Assembly (NCBI GenBank): GCA_008694505.1
Contig: VZDJ01000004.1
Span: 726,864-790,863 of the forward strand
DNA from: Cyanoderma ruficeps
Taxonomy: Eukaryota; Chordata; Aves; Passeriformes; Timaliidae
Length of the DNA: 64,000 nucleotides
Direction: 5' to 3'
The notes under the pieces were generated by a model. That model did no database searches. It had not been told where the DNA came from and worked only from the letters and a program-made list of their open reading frames with translations. A program made the position numbers and the translations under genes. How positions within the stretch are numbered: the first letter of the stretch is position 1; every line of letters starts with the position of its first letter. This document shows, piece after piece, positions 36,622 to 48,398 of this stretch.

Positions 36622-37858
36622 ATTGCTTAATGTTGAAGTCTTCCTGAGGAATTCTTGGATGAAAACTATAAAATACAAGAGAAATTATGAATTCAGTCAA
36701 GACTTAACTCTATTCTTGACTTTGCTATCAAGGTCTAGCTTCTAAATTCTTAGAATATGATCCATTTTAATATATCTAATTACACTATGACCAGTTCCAT
36801 ACTGTATTCAAAACCTTCTAAACATAATTACATTTACCAAGGAAAAATTTGTCTAAAGAAAATAAAGGTTTTCTACACATCATTCTGTCAGACAGAATGA
36901 GTATATACTGTATAGGCTGTCACAGTGAAAACTCAGATACTTAGAAACATTGTTATGACTTGAAGGGATCAGCCCTTTATCAGAAAGAAAAATAAATTGT
37001 ACTTTCTCTAACTTGAACTTTGCACTGAGCTGAGCTTCACAATATGTTCCTGACAAATTATCTATTCTTTATTGATCACTTAGGACTGAAGGAGTCAGAG
37101 GCGAACCTTGTCTGGGTTGCTTGTTTGTTTTTGTTACACTGACCTCTTTTACCATCATTAAATGTCAGCATAACAGCAGATATTTCTTGGATTATAACTG
37201 TCTACGTCAAATTCAAACACAGCTGTCTTCAATACTCATTCCTCAAATTCATTCCACAGATATGGCAGGTATGCTCAAAAGGACAGAAAGCATGGTGGTA
37301 GTGCTGTAGGTATTTGTGGATTGCAAGTTTTCACTATTGTGACATACTAAGATAATACGGTGAATTACTAAAATAATATTATACTAAAATAATATTACAC
37401 CAAGTCACAGAGATATAAGTGTCTTCTAAAAAAAAAAGGACCTTGTATCTTTAAGGTTCTCAGCATTTTAAATTATTACAGCATTTTAAAGTACTGAAAA
37501 TAGCAGTTCTAATTCTAAATTCTAAAATTATATCTTCCTTCTTAGTTAAGAAGTATCACAGACATTAAAGAACACACTGGTTACTTTAAATCTACCTTTG
37601 TTTTATATGATGAAAATCTCTAAACATTTATGAATTATTTAAAACATTTCATTGACCTACTTTTAAAAAAAGCTTATATTAATAGGAAAAAGTGACTTCT
37701 TTTTTCAACTGAAACCTAGTTGCAATGAAAACCCAAGGTAATTATTTCAGTCATCAACATAATCCCAAAAGGTGGTATTTTATGTGGTGATCAGACCTCT
37801 CTGATATCTTTGCCTCATTGAGTTTTATAATGCTGCTATTCTTGTAAGCACTTTGTCC
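36622..37858. other. AT-rich spacer
   Basis: No gene supported. At 37366-37397 the 16-bp unit TACTAAAATAATATTA is tandemly repeated twice, with a third degenerate copy just upstream. Confidence 0.5.
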
Positions 37859-37865
37859 TATAAAT
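37859..37865 (+). promoter_or_regulatory. Candidate TATA box
   Basis: CCTATAAATGC is a good TATA element. Distance to the ATG at 37928 is 63 bp, leaving room for a start site about 30 bp downstream and a short purine-rich 5' UTR (CAACAGAGACCAAGAGGAC). Confidence 0.3.
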
Positions 37866-37927
37866 GCAAAACCACAGCAACTAGAACCAGCCAACAGAGA
37901 CCAAGAGGACTCAAGAGACAGAAGAAG

Positions 37928-38035
37928 ATGATTCTATTGTTTTTAGTTTTGGGAGTAGTCCAGATAATTTCAGGAGTAAAAGATAATGAAATCCAAGTAA
38001 ACAACATTAATAATAAATTTGTACCAAGAATCTGA
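37928..38035 (+). CDS. Candidate short secreted peptide or first exon
   Basis: Short frame of 35 codons starting MILLFLVLGVVQIISG, a good signal-peptide core (hydrophobic, then small residues), followed by a polar stretch (KDNEIQVNN) and a stop at 38033-38035. The ATG context (GAAGATGA) has a purine at -3. The longer frame from 37853 adds a basic N-terminus but would start upstream of the TATA box, so the inner ATG is preferred. Alternatively it is exon 1 of a secreted protein, with a possible weak donor at AGGA|GTAAAA inside the frame, or a fragment of an unrelated element, or chance. No family is recognised. Confidence 0.2.
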   Translation: MILLFLVLGVVQIISGVKDNEIQVNNINNKFVPRI

Positions 38036-40407
38036 AACAAAATCTGGAGCTGCTTTTTGATTCGCGTCAAGTTTCAAGTGTCCTCAGACTTAAAGCTCTG
38101 AACAGAATCCATTGATGGAAAAAAACCCTGCAAGTTAACACGAATACCACAAAGCAAAACATGGCAAACAGCTAAAATCAAGATGCAATAGAACAGATGA
38201 GTAAAAGGTACAGTAGCTGAGCACAGATGGACCAAGTTCTGTTCAACTGCAGGAGGTTAACCTTTACTTGGACTTTTTGTTTATTTTAATTAGAATAATC
38301 AAGATATTCTTCCCTAATGGGACTCCTCTGCTTTCAATGCCATAAAACTACATATTAAAACTGTATGAAAGTATTTGACAGATGATATAACTATTCAAGA
38401 ATAATATTTTGGAGAAGCTTGGAATAAATCCAGTTTCAAAAACAAAAAAGGGAAAGAAACCTTGTATAAACTTGACAAAATCTTTTTCTTGGTGATTTTA
38501 GAAAAAAAACACTTTATTTGAGAGGAAAGAACATTTTGGGTCCATTATGAAATTCTCTAGGTTCAATGGAAACAACTGAGCACTTCCCAGGCAATCAAAT
38601 TCCTGACTATAGAAATTCTGTTCAGTTCTGAAAATATTGTGGTGAAGCCTTTTTAGGGGGGGGAGAAATTTTTCTGCTGAACTTCTAAATAAATTTAATA
38701 TGAGTTTAAATACAAAGTGCTTAAGTCTATGCTATAGTTGTACAAGCTCTAATAGCCTTGAACCTGTCAAACAACCACCATTTCCTACCTCACTTCTATT
38801 TTCCTATGATCTCTCTACTTATCATTAGGAAAGCAAATATAAGGAGGTTCTTCAAAAGTTATCAGTTGCTAGGAAAAGGGAGTCATGAAGAGAGTAATTT
38901 TCCAAATAGTGAAAAGTTATACCAGTAATGAAATAAAGAAGAGGAGAAGGAACAAAAAGTTCAGAAGTCTTGAACAGAAGCAGAAAAATTCCTAAAAGTG
39001 TATTCTATAGGAATATAAATTACATATCAACTCCAACACCCCTAAAAATGTGACAGACAATTTAATCACAGTGTTATTGGAATACAAATATTATTGGAAA
39101 AGAGATTCATGGATCCACTCTTAAAAAAACTAAAACCCAAACAACTTACTCAAAACGAAAGAATTATAATTCCTCTCCTTTAGAAAGACTAATAAATGCA
39201 ATGGAAAAACTTGAAACACATGTTTCATTTTTTACGAATTGAAGTGAATTTTAATCCCTCTGTATTAGTTCTATTAGTTCTACTCTTCAACCAATCCTAA
39301 TATTGGAGATAGAAAAGGGTTCCCAATGTAGCATATTTAATAACTTGAATAGGTTTTGTACTTCTGATTTGAGTATAGAATAAATCAGACAAAATAACAC
39401 TGATTCCTGCCACACTTACACTGACGGAAGTGTTAACTAACTTGCTGTTTGAACCTTGCTCTCTTTAATATCAGGCCAAGATAGATGTAATTTGGATTTA
39501 TACCAGTAGGACAAAGCACATCCTATTTGATACAAACCTGTTTACTCTTTCATTGCAACAATCTTGCAATGCACTTGCAACTATCCCATCCATTCTCTTC
39601 CAGAACATCTCCAAGATTATCTGAAAAGTGTGTTGTGCTTTGTAAAGTGGTGAGCTAGCCAGGAACAGCTTAAAGACCTTATTCATTCTGCAGATGAGTC
39701 ATAATAAATCAGATTGGAAGAGAGGCCAATTCCAGAGCTGACAAACTAATGTATTATCACTGCATAACCTTAGCTGACACAGGAACGTAATTTAGATTTT
39801 AAAATTATTAATATCTGTATCTGGAAATTCATAATAATTTTCACGCTAAAAGGGTCTTTCAGGCACTCACTTCTCATATTAAAATATTTTATAAAATTTC
39901 AAAGGTGTATATCACAACATTAGAACAGTTGAATTAATTAGAAACTAGACACAAGGTTAATGGGAGAATAAATTCCCTTTATAAAATAATTCTCTATTAT
40001 TTTAGAAGAAAAATATACCAACAACAAGTATACTTACACTCCACATGAATGCAGTGAGTTAGGAGAGAGCTAAAATGCTGTACATCAGTGATCAACTATA
40101 GAGTTACAAGTAAAATAAACCTAATCTACAAGAGATCAACCAGGTCAGATTATGAAGAGTTTATAAATTAATAGTGTTCTTCCCTATTTGTCACATCTCA
40201 GGTATGAGAAGTGGAGAGTGACTAAGATTCACAAATACCCTTGACATGGATTAGGGTGAGTTATCTCTAACTCTCAAGGTCTGTACATAAAAACCAACTT
40301 TAATGGAACAAATGTTCTGCAAATGTTGACCTTCTCACAATTATGTTTACCTAAGCTATGAAGCTTTATGAAAAATCAAGGTAGGATTTACGTTACTTAA
40401 CGACTTA
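38036..40407. other. AT-rich spacer, nothing recognised
   Basis: 2.4 kb without a supportable gene or element. Confidence 0.5.
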
Positions 40408-40475
40408 AAGAGAAAAAGAGAGAGGGGAGGGCCANAGAGAGAGAGAGAGAGAGAGAGAGACTGAGAGAGAGAGAT
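40408..40475. repeat. GA microsatellite with internal N
   Basis: Purine tract running AAAGAGAAAAAGAGAGAGG..., then N at 40435, then an almost pure GA run interrupted once by CT. The N probably reflects uncertain repeat length. Confidence 0.95.
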
Positions 40476-40790
40476 TACTAGTCCGGGATTCCACATCAGA
40501 CCTGTCAACAGTGTTGTTTGGTAGAGAGAGACACACAGAGAGAAATTCTGGAATCCTTCCTTGGCATGTTGTCCAGGCACAGGGTACAGTCACTTGGGCT
40601 TTGTCACTTACACCATCTGAATGAAAAACAAGGAAAATCAACCAGATGCAAAGCACAAAGATTAATCCAACTTTATTGATTGAAAATATGGTAGTAAGAG
40701 ATGGATATAAATCAAGCTGAAAAGGATTAAGGGTCTCCCAACAATATTGCATATATAACCAAAGGGAGGCCGTTTCTCAAACAAAGTTAC
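40476..40790 (-). mobile_element. Possible minus-strand LTR or retroelement segment
   Basis: Read on the minus strand the segment has a TATA-like run (TATATATGC near 40750), then AATAAAGTTGG (AATAAA at 40672-40677), then a more GC-balanced stretch ending in the TC microsatellite. This order (TATA, polyadenylation signal, U5-like) suggests an LTR, but no TG...CA termini or target duplications are clear. Confidence 0.25.
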
Positions 40791-41202
40791 AAAGTTACTC
40801 ATTTATGTCTTTCTTTTCACGTAAAACAGACAAATAATTCAGGAAATACTTTGGAACAAAGACAGACAAAATCCATTATCCAATATTCTGTTCAGTTACA
40901 ACATCAGCATCTTCAGCACCTGAGCCATATGTTTGCCATGATTTACTAATACATATAGTGTGTTTGTTCAATAAAATTATATCACAGTTCTCATATAGTT
41001 TAGTAGTCTCTGTTTTCTCCTATCTTAAAAGCATCTCAGGTAGCAAATCTACATAATAATCCAAAATATTTTGTAAGTAAATGCAGAAAAGGAATACAAA
41101 TAAACTTTCTGTTTAAAAGCTGAAGCAGGAAGGAGTGTTTTCTTCTGCCCCTGTTCTAAAGTTCTTCAGTATTCTACTGACCTCTTATCTAAAAGGTTAA
41201 TT
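40791..41202. other. AT-rich spacer
   Basis: Nothing recognisable. Confidence 0.5.
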
Positions 41203-41390
41203 ATAGAATTATGGAGTCATAGAATGTTTTGGGTTGGAAGGGACCATAAAGATCATCTTAGTCCTAACACTCCAGCTACCAGCCGAGACAATTTCTACCA
41301 GACCAGGTTGCTCAAATCCTACCTATCCTGGTCTTAAACACTTCCAGAAATGATGAATCCTCAACTTCTCTGGAAAACCTACTCTAGCGT
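41203..41390 (-). mobile_element. CR1 LINE 3' end, part 1 (interrupted by LTR)
   Basis: Minus-strand CR1 tail beginning ATAGAATTATGGAGTCATAGAATG (terminal repeat), then GGGTTGGAAGGGACCATAAAG and CTACCAGACCAGGTTGCTCAA. It stops at TAGCGT, where an LTR is inserted, and resumes at 42018. Both parts are one CR1 copy. Confidence 0.9.
41385..41390. repeat. Target-site duplication, left copy (TAGCGT)
   Basis: Identical to 42018-42023; lies in CR1 sequence and abuts the LTR TG end. Confidence 0.9.
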
Positions 41391-42017
41391 TGCGATGGTG
41401 CCGAGCTTCTCTTGGGGCTTTCACCCGCGCTTCCTGGCTAGCTCTGGCACTGGTGTCACAATAAAGGTACAGTCCTGTATTCTGGAATACAGTTCTGATC
41501 CTTTGGGTCCTTGCCTCGGCAGAAGCATGAATAAGGTGAGAAATAAAAGGATGGAACTCCAGCAGGGAACTTCAACTGGGTTTTATTAAATCTACACAAC
41601 TCCCTTTCACCCAGGAGTCAGCCCGCTGAATCCCACTGAACTCAGTGGGTTTCACCTTAAATATGGGAGTGGGGGAATGGGGAGGATACAGCTTGGAACC
41701 AATCCAGAATGGGAAGGGAGCGACCCCAAACCTAAATGACAACCCATAGAACAAATCAAGGAACAAAAGGGGAAGGGGAACCAAGATCCCCCAATCACTC
41801 GGCGCCCTCACCAGAATTTTCTAGACATCTGGGTGAGGCCTTGAAGTGACAGACAGGCCCCAGGTGTCACATAAATGATGAATGATTAATAACAAAAACT
41901 GGGGTAAACCATCAATGGGGTAAAACATGGGGTACATGGGACAAACCATTGTGAAACAGTATAAAACAAACAGATGCATATAGAAAACAGGAAAAAACTC
42001 CAAAACACACCACTACA
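41391..42017 (-). mobile_element. Solo ERV LTR nested in a CR1, 6-bp target-site duplication
   Basis: Complete LTR of 627 bp. It starts TGCGATGGTG and ends CACCACTACA (imperfect inverted termini, TG...CA), flanked on both sides by TAGCGT (41385-41390 and 42018-42023). Six-base duplications are typical of class II (ERVK or alpharetrovirus-like) integrases. On the minus strand the order is U3, TATTTAA (41657-41663), then AATAAA (41582-41587) about 70 bp later, then a U5-like end, so R is short. No internal sequence remains. It postdates the CR1 it interrupts. Confidence 0.93.
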
Positions 42018-42215
42018 TAGCGTCTCACCTCTCTCTAAAAAATTTCTTCCTAGCATCTATTATAAATCTCTACTTTTTTAGTTTAAAGACATTCCCTCTT
42101 GTTCGATCATTATCTGCCTGCACACAAAGTTGTTCAGCCTTTTTCTAAGCCTGCCTTAAGTACTGGAAGGTCACAGTGAGTTCTCTCTGAAGACTTCTCA
42201 TAACTTGGAACAGCT
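42018..42215 (-). mobile_element. CR1 LINE 3' end, part 2
   Basis: Continuation of the interrupted CR1: AAAAAATTTCTTCCTAGCATCT, TTTAGTTTAAAGACATTCCC, AAGTACTGGAAGGTCACAGT, all in CR1 order. The first six bases are the right target-site duplication of the LTR. Fades near 42215. Confidence 0.85.
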
Positions 42216-45200
42216 GGTGGTATCCCAGATTTCTTTGTATCAGCATTATGGAAGAAAGGACAACCATTAACTTCTGATCCATTTGATTTAAAAATTCCTT
42301 TAAATTTAAATATATACAATGAAGATTGAGGTTGCCTTTTCATATGTATCTGTCCAAATATAGATATTTAGAAAACTATATAACATATAACTTTCTGAAT
42401 CCTAACTTTGGGTTAATTAAGTAAAATCCTGTTATGAGGAGGTCCATTCATTATTTGAGATTATTATCCATTACAGACAAACAAACAAACAAACATGTCC
42501 CAGGTCATTACCTAGAAAAGAATGCCTAAATCATTCTGCAAAACTCTCTTGCAGATTCTTATGTTAAATTGACAAGTTCTTCGTAAAGGAACCTGTCACA
42601 AACATTTAGGTAGGGATCAGTGGTTTTTACAAGTTAGATGAAAAATAATTTGACCCTTTTGAGGAAAAAATACAGCAAAAGATGGAGACATTCTGGAAAC
42701 TATTCTATAAAATATTGTTATCCTTTTTAGTTGAATTTCAAAAAATTAATTTAAATATATTCTCTGTTTTACTACCGGCAATTATTCTGATTTTACTTTA
42801 ATTATCTAGACAAATGTTATTCACAATAGTTATTGAAAGGTGGTAACCTTTGCTCTTTTATTTCACATGTGAAAGACTTTCTCTGAAGAAACAGAGATAG
42901 CGATTTTTGGTGCGCTCTTGCTTTTTCATACTGAATTATAACTTTCTTTAAAGACGATAAAAAAGTATATGTAAATGAAGTTAAATTCACTGACCTACTT
43001 CAGATCTAATTCAGCTTGACCTCATCCTCTCATGTTTCATGACCTGCAGTGCTCCCTTCCTCACTTTCTTTTTATCATTAATCTTTACCCCTCCTTAGCT
43101 TCTTTCTCTGCATCCATTGATCATTCCCTAAATTATGAATGCTTTCTTACTTGATTGTCATTCTTTTCCTATCCCTTCTCACAACTCCTACTGTGGCCTG
43201 TTAAAAATGGATATGAGTACTAATCCGTATCTATTACCTCACTTCCTTGTCTTTATTCCATGTGCCTGTTGTATTCTAGCTGTCCTCACAAATGGACAGG
43301 ATAATCTCTTTTGTTGATCTTTTCAACAGATGAGAAATCATCGTTTCTACGATAACCTGCTGTCCTTGTACAACAATATGTCTTGGGGAGATTTTTACTC
43401 TCTCTTTTTTCTTTTTGTCTTCAGGAAAATCTTTTTACCAGCTGATGTTTCCTCAGTAGAAATTAAAATTTCTTCCCTAGTCTTCATCCGTAATTCCTTT
43501 GTTGAAAAATTATTCTATTCTTAGTGGTTTAAATTATCATGAAGTAAGTAGCAGAGTTTACTGCACTTGTGTTTTCTGTTCAACCACACCTGTGTACCTA
43601 TCATGTTTTTTACTTTGGTTCACCACGACCAAATTTGAGGGAGCATTTTTAATTAAATGTTTAACTGCCTCCCCGAATTTTTTACTGTAGCCACTTTTTC
43701 AAACTCTCGGTGAAACTACTCATGTCTCTTAATTATATCCCTCTTTCCTGTCTTCATCAGTATTAATTGCTCTTATTATAATCTTACAATGAGAACAAGG
43801 CAAGTATCAATCAAGTATCAAAGAACAATTATCTGGATACTTCTCCACGGCTGTATTAGCTGAAGTACATCAATATTATTTTGAACTACTAGATTTTCTT
43901 TAAAAAGTAAATATTGAAAATAAAGTAAGAAAATATATTGTGCAGCATTATCTCTATGAAGAGAAGGAAAGTTGAAGTAATTTAAATAAGTAATATTTAC
44001 AACACCTCAACAGTACTCAAGGGAGTTTGTGTTTGTATGTAATTATGTAAGTATGGATGCACACATAGAAATGAAATAATTTTTCAATTAATCATAGAGG
44101 TTGAAACTGAAAAGGCCATTATTAGTGTGATTATTCGATAGGAATAAACAATATTGTTTGGGGCACAAGAAGACCAAGACAGTGTGTGCTGGACAAATGA
44201 TTCATATACTATTTACAGGACTGCAGGGCTGCTAAATATAAATGCTTGCCAAGCCTAGCACAGAGGAAAGCTTTATTAAACCATAGCCATTAAGATGAAT
44301 CCTAAGGGTCAGATTTATAAGCTCCTCACTTGTTGCATGCAATATATATTTTCTAATACTTTTACATGACTTGATACTATCTTCAAACTAGAAAGTTGTT
44401 ACTAATGCTGTTGCAGTCACAAAGGAAACTTTGCCAAATCCAGAATGTTTCCTACATAACAGGAGACACAACAGGAGACACAAAGCACTTGAGGAGCAAT
44501 CTACTGTTAGGGTGTTTTTTCCACTTTATATTCCCTAGAGAATTCAGCTCTTGGCAGACCATCCTGAAATCTCTATTTACACTCAATTTAAGATGGATAA
44601 AAGAGGGCAAATGAGATTCATTGTATAAGTTAGGACCCCAGTTAATAGGAAAACTTTTATGAAAAAGGAAAAGCCAAACCAACAAATGTATCTCATTAGG
44701 TGCCTTGATTTCAGTTTGTCATCTGCTTTTCATTTAGGAGAGGTCACAAGACAAATTTGCAGCTTTTAAATGCTGTGTCACATTACTTGGGTGAGCCATA
44801 TCCTGTGGGCTTTGTCTCTCTGAACAGGAACTAATTACTTGGAGCAACACCCTTCCAAACAAATGTCTCTATTCACTAAAGAAGTAACCAAAAAAATCCA
44901 GCTTAAACTTGCAGGAATTTCCGGTAATCCAGAGTCTTGGTTATTAATACACTAAAATACTGTAAAACTCATGCTCATCAGAACTGCCTGAGAACAAACT
45001 TTCTTTTAGCACAACAGAATGATTCTTAGACATTCCCTCACGCTGCATGTCCCATGAAGGGTTATTAGCTATCAGTAAAGAATTCATGCAATACAAATGT
45101 GTTTTTCCCAAGAAACAGGCTGGTGAGGTTGGGTCAAAATCCCTTCTGATTTTGTATCAATGTAAGTGTAAAAAACATTCTACTAGGCTTATGCATCACA

Positions 45201-48019
45201 AAAGGATTTTGGTGGAAAGAAATATATTAGTATTTATTTTAACTACTTAAAATAAAAATGGTGAGTATGAAGAGAAATGATATTTCTCACTGCCATCTGT
45301 CAAAGTACCAAAAATCTATGTGAGCAAATATACTCAGTAAAAACTGAGTAAAAAAAAATCCAAAAAACCCTCAGTAAAAATGGAATTTTTGAGTCCCTAT
45401 TGCTATATTATGTCAATGGGCATTAGTTTTGGATAACACATACAAATTAAAGGAAGACTGAATTTGTAAGAAAGACTTCAAATGGTGCTACTTTGTCCTC
45501 TGGTGCAAGTACAAAGATCGTAGCAAAGAATGTCATGCCTACAGGAAATTAAAATGGTCCTTGTCAACTGCCAAGAGATAAAACCCCAAACCTGCTGTTT
45601 TCACACATACTTTTCCACAGAACACTTATATCAACAAGATATCCAGTACTAGTTGCCATGGCACAATAAGGTTAGGCACCCAACTGATGTTAAGAGCCAT
45701 AATATCTTTTTTATTTTTTTTTTTTTCCTTTAAGATCTCTTTCATGTCCATTACTTGAATATACACCTGCATTTTCTGAAGAATGTTCACTGATTTCTTT
45801 CCAGTTAGAAAAAAGGGTTGAGAAGTTCACTGTGGTCAGCTGCCTACTCTCCAACGGGATTGGGAATGCAGAGACAAATAATTCTGTCATCTCTGTTTAC
45901 AGTTATAGTGATTTAAAGATTTGCTCATAACCACAGTAGATGCTACTCTAAGCAGCAGCAAAATCAATGTGATGCAGTTAATGCTGATTTTCATCCTGAC
46001 ACTCACAATGATTTGTGATTTTCAAGATTACATACACTGTAGAAAATGAATACAACAGGACAAATTGGATTTATAAGTATTTTCTTTTATTGTGAACTTG
46101 CTAGCCTCTTATACCTGTTTGATGAATTGTGGAGACATTCTTAAAAGCATTTTTCAATCAAGTTGTAAGTAACCCTTAAGCATATTCTCAAGGCATTGTA
46201 AGATACCTTAAAATACTACATTTTCATTATCTGTTGTTTTAATCCATCAAGCATACTAGAGCATTTCAGTATTAAAAACTATCATCCTTTGTTTCTTGGT
46301 AATATTTAAGCCTTGGAATGTTACTGCTTATTATGATTGATAAACCTCAAATAGTATCTTCAGGGTACATAGAAATTGTAGATGCCTGCGTGTGATAAAT
46401 TTCATTTTAAGATTTTAAGATTTTTACCCACCAAATACTAAAAATAAAATAAAATATAAAAATGTTCTGTGTTTTGACTTACTAGTATTATTATGTTAAG
46501 AGTAACTTATTCTGAGTGCACCAAGCTTATATGAATATTGTTGAAGCTCAAGTCAGGCAGATGTTTTATAGCTGCAATAATGGAATGTCAACCACTGTCT
46601 AAATACAACTCTATCTATGCTAGTCCTTCTGCCAGAGGAGAAAAAAGAGGCATAGGACAGTAGGGCAAAAGATAGACAATTTACATTCTCTTGAGGATTG
46701 TCACTACTGTTTTATGTGCTGATAGATGATCTTCACTGTTAATAACAATTAAATAGACAGTGTATACCTGTTCATTCCAGAAACAAAATACACATTTGAA
46801 AGGCATCTTTAATGTATCTGAAAGTCAAAGGCAGAACATATGGAGCACCGGAAACCAGAACTGCAGGTACAGGTGAGATATGCATTTATCCAACCAGGAC
46901 AAGCCTGAAGTTAAGTACTGGTACAGAGCTTAGGATATTTGAAGTTGAAAAATGGTATCAGAAAGTAACGAAAGAATAAGGAAGTAGTAGGTAGAAGAGT
47001 AGAGCTTTCATTGATTTATTAAGAGTCAGGAAAATTTGTCTCTGAGGACATTGTTGTCATACCAAATGCAAAGAAATGATCATTATTATAAGAGACAAGT
47101 GACAGCAAGCTTTGCTCTTCTTTTTGTTTGGTCTGGGTTTTTTGTTCATTTGCCTGTTTTTCTGGTTTGGTTACTTTTTAATTCCCAGACCTCATTTTCT
47201 TCTTTTAATGTCTTTCTACCCAGACAGTTCTCTAATTGCATCATGGAAGAGATTCTTTCTCCTCTTATTGGAAGAAATCTTGAGAGAAAACTCTGAGTCT
47301 ACAAGTCTTGGCACCTTTGACATTGTAAAACCCACCAGCAGCAAAATCTCCTACTGGATAAAAAACAAGCTCCCTGGAGAGCATCTGCAATCATTATGCA
47401 GCTTGCCAGGGAAGTCAACTATCTTTATCAGGAAAAGGATTGGGTAAGGGAAATACCTAATACAAGGCACATTCTCCTAGAAGTCAAGTGTAAAGCAACC
47501 AAATCTGAGAAAGTAGAATAATATGCTGACGTGATTAACCAATTTTACTGGCTTCAGTTCAAAACGTGTTTGGCATTTGTGGTACTAAGAATAAAACTTA
47601 AAAATATTCTGACAATCCAAACAAACTTCTTAAATATTGCTTTGATAGTTAAGTATTTAGCAACAGCAAACTATGACAAGCAATCCCCTTGCTGTTCTCA
47701 GAGAGGGGGGAAAAAGTCTATTTAGTTTAGACATTTATCCTCCAAAATCTGACTTCTTTGAACACTGAAACATTCAAATGATCTTTATGACTTCCCTTGA
47801 GTTTTATCCATGCCACTTTACCTGTGCCTTTATTTAGATGCCTCCCTCTTTGTCAAACTCAGTCAAGATTTTATTCTAATTGCCTCCACCAGTTAATTGC
47901 AGAGCTGGACTGTAATTTTTTAAATTCTTAAAATTCCTTGCGTTACAGGTAATTTATTTTCTCAGACTCATTACACACAGGATTTCTTTCCATTGTAATG
48001 TGTATATAGTTGATTTTCA
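42216..48019. other. Long AT-rich spacer, nothing recognised
   Basis: 5.8 kb without a supportable gene. Small simple repeats only: CAAA units at 42480-42494 and a 13-bp duplication (ACAGGAGACACA) at about 44457-44482. A 111-codon open frame at 47112-47447 overlaps another frame and has no recognisable domain. A word resembling a CR1 tail near 44092 is too weak to call. Confidence 0.5.
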
Positions 48020-48398
48020 AAGAATCATAGAATAACCTGTGTTGGAAGAGGCCCTTAAGATCATCTAGCTCCAAAACCTTTCACTAGATCACTTTAGTCT
48101 TCAACATTTGCAGGCATGGCGAGTCCAGAGCCTCTTTGGGCAACCTGTTACAGAGCCTGAGCACCTTTACAGCAAAGATTTTCTTCCTAATATCTAATCT
48201 AAACCTAGTCTCTTTCATCTTAAGGCCATTACCACTACATGTCGTTTCAAAAAATCTCTCTCCAGCCATCTTGCAGGTCCTCTCTAGGTACTGGTACGAT
48301 ATTCTAAGGTCTCTCCAGGGCTTTCTCTTCTCCAGGCTGAACAATCTCAACCTGTCTTCACAGGAAAAGTGTTCCAGACCTGGAATTATCTTTGTGAT
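48020..48398 (-). mobile_element. CR1 LINE 3' end with RT C-terminal remnant
   Basis: Minus-strand CR1 tail starting AGAATCATAGAATAACCTG and extending to about 48398. An open minus-strand frame at 48084-48350 still reads as the CR1 RT C-terminus: RLFSLEKRK near its start, then ETRFRLDIRKKIF and LCNRLPKEALDSP. 5' truncated as usual. Confidence 0.93.
48084..48350 (-). pseudogene. CR1 RT C-terminal fragment
   Basis: 88 codons covering the extreme C-terminus of the CR1 polyprotein, downstream of all catalytic motifs. Family hallmarks visible are LFSLEKR, FRLDIRKKIF and NRLPKE. There is no stop inside, so this copy is less decayed than 12070-12875, but it has no promoter or catalytic domain. Confidence 0.85.

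Noticed and set aside
35454..36626. Target-site duplication around the paired LTRs (AATGCTTC left, ATTGCTTA right)
   Set aside because: The similar words are not adjacent to the LTR ends in the same register, so they are not a true duplication.
44088..44150. CR1-like tail word (AATCATAGAGGTTGAAACTG)
   Set aside because: Only one short word matches and the following sequence does not continue in CR1 order.
47112..47447. 111-codon hydrophobic open frame
   Set aside because: The hydrophobic start is produced by a T-rich tract, a second frame overlaps it, and there is no recognisable family.
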